From the NCBI GenBank assembly GCA_018398585.1, contig JAGTTD010000010.1:27072638-27136637 (forward strand): a stretch of DNA of 64,000 nucleotides. The letters run 5' to 3'. Shown one piece after another: positions 59,376 through 64,000 of the stretch (its first letter is position 1; every line of letters starts with the position of its first letter). The notes under the pieces are model-generated. The model was not told where the DNA came from and did not search any database. It saw only the letters and a program-made list of their open reading frames with translations. The stretch is from Simmondsia chinensis. Its lineage: Eukaryota; Streptophyta; Magnoliopsida; Caryophyllales; Simmondsiaceae. A program made the position numbers and the translations under genes.

Positions 59376-60092
59376 TGTTGGAGAATTTTCCAATAAACCG
59401 AGAATCAGGTAACCGAACGATCTCAGGTATTGAGGCCGTGTAATCACTTTCTTTAAGGCTTATTTCAGAGTACGAAATACCCTCGAGATACAACGACAAC
59501 CAAAAATAAAGTAAAGATGCGTAAGAGGAGAGATAGACTGCGATAAATGAGAATGAAGTTTTTCGAGACTTTGACAACACTTTCTTATGAATTCATTCAA
59601 GTGTTTCTTGCAATTATTTTCCACAATGTCCTTCTCTAAACATGATAATAAAGAGGGTTATTTATAGTGTCCCTTCATGAAGAGACACTTCCTTTTTAAT
59701 ATTTCACAGTACATGCAAACAAACACCTTTCATGTGTATTTTTCCAAATGAACCAGAGGGAATTTTTATATAAAAGAAGGCTTAAAGATGTCCGAAAACA
59801 TCACCCAAAGGACCGTAAAAAAAAGACCGGAAAAACCCGCGTAATAATTATCAAAATTATTCTGTGTCGAAGCAGTGTGTTGACACACACATCAACACTC
59901 AGGTTTCTGCGCTTCTGTAAGATTTGTGTGTCAACATACGGGCTTTGTGTGTCGACACACAGCTGTTCCAATTTGGTTCTGTGCATTTGTGTATCGACAC
60001 ACATTCTATGCAAGCCAAATACACTTAAAATCAAGTATTTGGACAATCTTTAATACCTTATTCATCACATATATTTTGAAAATACACCAACA
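59376..60092 (-). mobile_element. Copia LTR (717 bp), minus strand
   Basis: On the minus strand it begins TGTTGGTGTATTTTC and ends TCTCCAACA. A polypurine tract (cggtgggagaa) lies immediately outside at 60093-60103, so this is the 3' LTR. A minus-strand TATA box (ctataaataaccc) is near 59660-59672. The U3 part carries a repeated palindrome TGTGTCGACACA (see findings). The 5' LTR would lie beyond the window or be lost. Confidence 0.8.
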
Positions 60093-60103
60093 TTCTCCCA
60101 CCG

Positions 60104-60789
60104 TTTTTAAAATATCATCATTCTAAAAAATGACATCTCAAATATAGGGGGCCTTATTGTGCATCAATGAGGGTGTCTTGCGATTGAATCCCCAGCTAGT
60201 GCAGAGACTATACAGTTAATCGGATCGAAAATGGTAGACCAAGCTTTGAACCATACAACCCATTTGACTAACCAACTATATAATCACGTAGAAGGCGTAC
60301 TCCCTGTAAGCACTCTATAACTCCTAGATCGACGCATTTATGACCTTGTGTCCTATACCCTTCGTGAGTGTTTCAGGGTCAAATTTTTAGTCTAAAATCA
60401 TCCCTTTGAAGCGGCCAAACTTTAACACTCACTAAGGTGGATTTCATTGATCACGTCCCTACGATGCGACATTCAATAAGAATTTAAAAATTGGGTCCAT
60501 TAAGAGCATAGCTCATCTCTTAGTATCTCTGACGCAGGTACCAAGCACTATACACACGAGATGGAAAATTTTCATTTAGTGCTTGCAGTCACACAGATGA
60601 TAAGTCTCTCTCATTGAACCCGAGACCTAGCGTCATACTAGACGTCCAGTTGAGGGCTATCATGGGCCACTAATAATGATAGGTTTCACACCATCCCTTC
60701 ATTTATTTATTATCAAATTTCTAGCCATGTTTTTAAAAGAGAGATCCGCTAGATTCTGACTTATATTTTCAAAGCCCACAGTGATCACT
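60104..60789 (-). other. 3' untranslated part of copia element
   Basis: Lies between RNase H and the polypurine tract. No frame. Confidence 0.5.
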
Positions 60790-61300
60790 CAATCTTTCAT
60801 GAGTTATTTCACTTAACAATATTTGACACTAATATGTTCGGACTTTCAATGATACATTTCACTGTTATACATTTGAAAGCACATCTCACTATCGTAATGG
60901 ATAGAAACAGTCAATATTTGCTTAGGCCACAAAGGAATCTTAAACACAAGATTCTTTAATCATTCTGTTTCTTTACAAGTAGAAACCAGAGCAATAAACT
61001 CTATAACCACAGTGGAGTTAATGATACATGTTTGTTTCTTAAAATCCAAGGAATAACACCCTGCCACTTTATAGCATTCACTCGCTTTAGAAGCGTAGTC
61101 CTTCTTATCGGATATGCACTTGGCATCCAAGTATTCTTCTAAATAGAAGAGTATTCATTAAAAATAATACCATAATTCATGGTCATTCCTATACCTTATG
61201 TACCACATGCCAGTTACCTTTACTTACATAGCTAGTTATATACATTTAGCTATCCAATAACAAAGGCTATATCTAACCTTTTTAAATTCCAATTATACTA
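60790..61300 (-). pseudogene. Copia RT end and RNase H remnant
   Basis: On the minus strand RLDIAFVIG (RT end), MNYGIIFNEYSSI, YLDAKCISDKKDYAS, then DFKKQTCIINSTVVIEFIAL and CKETE, KIPLWPKQ, HYDS and SQNLADL follow the order of copia RNase H. Several stops and frame changes are present. The match is clear in order but decayed. It belongs to the element whose LTR is at 59376-60092. Confidence 0.75.
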
Positions 61301-63062
61301 TTGAAACACTTTCATTTGGTTCTAAACATTCATACCAAATTTCTACATGTAATCAACATACATGCATACAACAAATTCTCTGTCATTGTTAAACTAGTCA
61401 TATGCACTTTTCGGATTTATTGACTACCTCTTTCAAGAGGCAACATCACAAGGCTTCATAGTCTCGTCATAGGATCATAATCTATGACACAACAATATTG
61501 AACTTTAACATTCATATTATTTCTAGTTCATTCCTTTAGAAATATACATGTCCAATCGTTAGGACTTCTCCTTTCATACTGGTTTACTTTTTCAAAGTTC
61601 TAGAGTCTTTCCGGGAATATATATTCAAACATGATTTTCATCATAATATACTTTAATTCACATTATCACAATGCATCATTCAAGATCAATGAAAGACTTA
61701 GAGTCACTTTCTGTGTACTCATTTACATTTGTATATTAGGATGTTCAATTCACCCATAATTCAGTCACACGAATTTACTTGCCATTTATATGCATCAAAA
61801 CTTATAGGTAATAAAAGGGTCATCAGAATTCAGTATTTTATATACTCTTTCAATTTGTCACGTTGATGATTAACAACATTGTAACATGTGAATATAACAT
61901 CACACAATAATTTTATTTACCATGCAACAATTGCATATAACTATCACTCAATTTGAGTATTTTAACATTCATTGTATAAATGCACTTTATTTTAATTGAC
62001 TAAATCATCATATACATATGTCCTTCAAGTGCAAGTAACCTTTACTTCAACCACATTAATCATGATGAGTGATAAAATTTTTACACATAGGCTGATTTCC
62101 GTTGAAACATTACATCCAATAATATCGGAAAACCCACTTGAGATATATGATCAATTATGAAATTATGAATCATTATTTCCAAGTGCTTTTATACAACTTC
62201 TTTTATCATCCTTAATCACGAACTTCAATTTGAATTTTCTTATATTAGTCACATTAGGAATCAACACATGTAAAATAACCATATACTTCATGATCCACTA
62301 AATACATTCAAATTCACATCACTTTCATTTTATCAATCAAACAAAGGCATTCATGTTCATAAATAACGATGTTGTAAAATTCATAATCATATTAATGTTC
62401 ATGGACATAATAACCTCATAACCAATCAATATATATGGTTACACAAAGCATTTTTATGAAGCATCAGCCTCAATTTAATGAATCATACATCCATAATTGT
62501 ATCAACATGCATATAAGTATTAATTGTACAACCACATTAACACCCCACGCTTATTCTTTCATATCTATGAACATGCATGTATTAGTTATATTAACTAACA
62601 TGCATTAACACTATAACTCCATTAACATATATAAATACTTATACTCAAATTCTTTTCATAATCATGATCATATAACATTGCCTCTCATGATTTTCCAATT
62701 CCGCTATTGTTCACTCCATTATGCCATAATATAAATTCTATCAATGAACAACAATATGTACAGAAGATTGAATCAATTACCGTCAAAACAAGAATGTATC
62801 AAAATACCCACATTTATATCCTATTATGGGCTTATGTCCACATAGTTATTAACATACGTACATTAAACTTCAATCTAATTGTTGTTCAAATTACAAATTC
62901 ATACAACAATGAACTTACCATACACAATGCACAATTTATACTTTGTTCCAAATTATGAATGCGTTCTCATATTTCATGAAGAACTCATTGTCCCTTTCAA
63001 TTTGTAAAATACAAAAGTCATTATCAATATACTTTATTTACTTATTTATTGTGATTAGTTTT
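61301..63062. other. AT-rich sequence, probably decayed element interior
   Basis: Expected to hold the upstream RT/integrase of the same copia element on the minus strand, but I could not recognise any motif. The frame at 62707-62958 has no protein-like features. Confidence 0.4.
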
Positions 63063-63170
63063 GGCATCGTCTCAGCGCTTGGTGTCGACAGCCACGCTAA
63101 ACAAGGATTTCCATTTTAGCATCATCTTGACGTCTGGTTTCAACAATCACGCAAAACAGGTTTTCCATAT
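63063..63170 (+). repeat. Two imperfect ~54-bp tandem units
   Basis: GCATCGTCTCAGCGCTTGG ... CACGCTAAACAAGG-TTTCCAT is followed by GCATCATCTTGACGTCTGG ... CACGCAAAACAGG-TTTCCAT. Both are more GC-rich than their surroundings. Confidence 0.75.
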
Positions 63171-63329
63171 AATAAATTTATAGCAAGTCCTCATAATTTT
63201 AATTTGCTCATCACCATATTAATTAATATAATGAATGATTTAAACGCCAATATTATGTCCACCATTTTACCGGCGCAAAAAAAAAAAAAAAAAAACATAT
63301 AAAATTTCTTTGTTATGTCCTTCACGAAA

Positions 63330-63700
63330 TGGTATGTGCATGAGTGGTTTAGTGCCTAACATTAGGTATGGGGCACTCACATTCAAATCTCAATAACGGT
63401 AAAAGGACGGTTTTTCCTTCATTTTCTTTTCTTCCTTTTGTATCAAAAATGTTTTTGTATATTTTACACATCAAAAACACTTGGGTCAATGGCTTGAGGT
63501 TCTATTAATGTCCTACAAGGCGCCGGTTTGAATCCTTGTAACTGCAAGATGTTTTCCTTTTTTTATTTTTAAAATTAAACATAACTCCATATATTTCATA
63601 TTGTATGAATTACACATGAAAGACAACTTTGATCAATGGTCAAGAGCACTATCCTCTTCTTCTTGAAGGAAGGTGGTTTGAACCTCCATAACTGCCTTTT
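63330..63700 (+). repeat. Three tandem tRNA-like (Pol III A/B-box) units
   Basis: Three units spaced about 147-150 bp. The A-box-like words are gagtggtttagtgc (63342), caatggcttgagg (63488) and caatggtcaagag (63634). The B-box-like words are cacattcaaatctc (63379), GGTTTGAATCC (63525-63535) and GGTTTGAACC (63675-63684). Units 2 and 3 continue into a gtaactgc or ataactgc word, and each unit ends in a T-rich stretch that could stop Pol III. None folds into a convincing complete tRNA by eye. They resemble SINE heads or decayed tRNA copies. Confidence 0.55.
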
Positions 63701-64000
63701 TTTTATTTATTTTCCTCTCTCTCTTTGACTTTTGTTTTGATCAATTAACATGCTTAACATCATTTTATTCAAAGATTCATAATACAAGTCATAAAACAAT
63801 GCTTAAATGTAAAATTAGGGGTTGTTAACTTTGGAGTTTCAACCCCACAAGTAAATTTACTTTCATGCATAAACGATAATGCATCAACCACTACTTTTTA
63901 GGCATTTTAGGACTTCATGACTTTGATACATATTTGAATAAGAAAACATACCTTGGTCCTTGGTTATATATATATAAAAGAAGATCCAAGAAAAGGTCTC
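63701..64000. other. AT-rich window end, nothing recognised
   Basis: No supported feature. Confidence 0.5.

Noticed and set aside
63063..63170. CRISPR-like or satellite array
   Set aside because: Only two imperfect units are present and there are no spacers, so it is just a local tandem duplication.
63330..63390. A functional tRNA gene in the first tRNA-like unit
   Set aside because: The B box is poor (cattcaaatctc) and I could not fold acceptor and anticodon stems.

Overview
This window is transposon-dominated nuclear DNA of a flowering plant, most likely a eudicot. The evidence is the strongly AT-rich background, plant-type Ty1/copia and Ty3/gypsy (chromovirus) LTR retrotransposons with tRNA-Met type primer sites, a TTG-tailed SINE family, an En/Spm (CACTA) DNA transposon with plant-type introns, and Helitron-like hairpin ends. 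I recognise no intact host gene and no rRNA, true tRNA or CRISPR array. Almost every coding frame belongs to a mobile element and most are broken.

Layout. Bases 1-19375 are one contig end and 19476-64000 begin the next, separated by exactly 100 N (19376-19475). The last ~16.8 kb before the gap (2573-19375) is nearly identical, in the same order and orientation, to the first ~16.8 kb after it (19476-36265). The similarity begins and ends exactly at the gap edges, so this looks like a dovetail overlap between two contigs (probably two haplotypes) left unmerged, not a genuine tandem duplication. Each copy holds tandem AT-rich repeats, a small ORF in a 2-kb segment, a repeat (R2) that is a diverged copy of R1 at 861-4005, an inverted SINE, a Helitron-like hairpin end, a 5'-truncated Ty1/copia 3' half, a LINE-like tail and the start of a Ty3/gypsy chromovirus.

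From 34.2 to 41.6 kb the chromovirus continues: LTR remnant, primer site, decayed gag, protease, RT, RNase H, integrase, chromodomain and 3' LTR. It is split between gag and protease by a complete 1955-bp non-autonomous LTR element (35822-37776, target duplication TTGGT).

From 42417 to 58634 lies a nested stack. A Ty1/copia element on the minus strand (162/164-bp LTRs, target duplication GAGGC) was hit by a solo-LTR-like insertion (43534-45693, target duplication GGTCT), which itself carries a SINE with a 14-bp target duplication. The copia element was also hit by an 8549-bp CACTA transposon (47510-56058, target duplication TAG). The CACTA element has perfect 13-bp ends, arrays of a palindromic subterminal motif, and two multi-exon transposase genes. 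The first is a TNP2/Transposase_21 protein with DUF4218 and DUF4216 regions. The second is a Transposase_24 (Ptta/En/Spm) protein. Every intron predicted by eye keeps phase, and each gene has exactly one in-frame nonsense codon.

From 58635 to 64000 there is a retroposon fragment with a 16-bp target duplication, a 717-bp copia LTR carrying a repeated palindrome, a decayed minus-strand copia RT/RNase H region, unrecognised AT-rich sequence, and three tandem tRNA-like (A-box/B-box) units near 63.3-63.7 kb.
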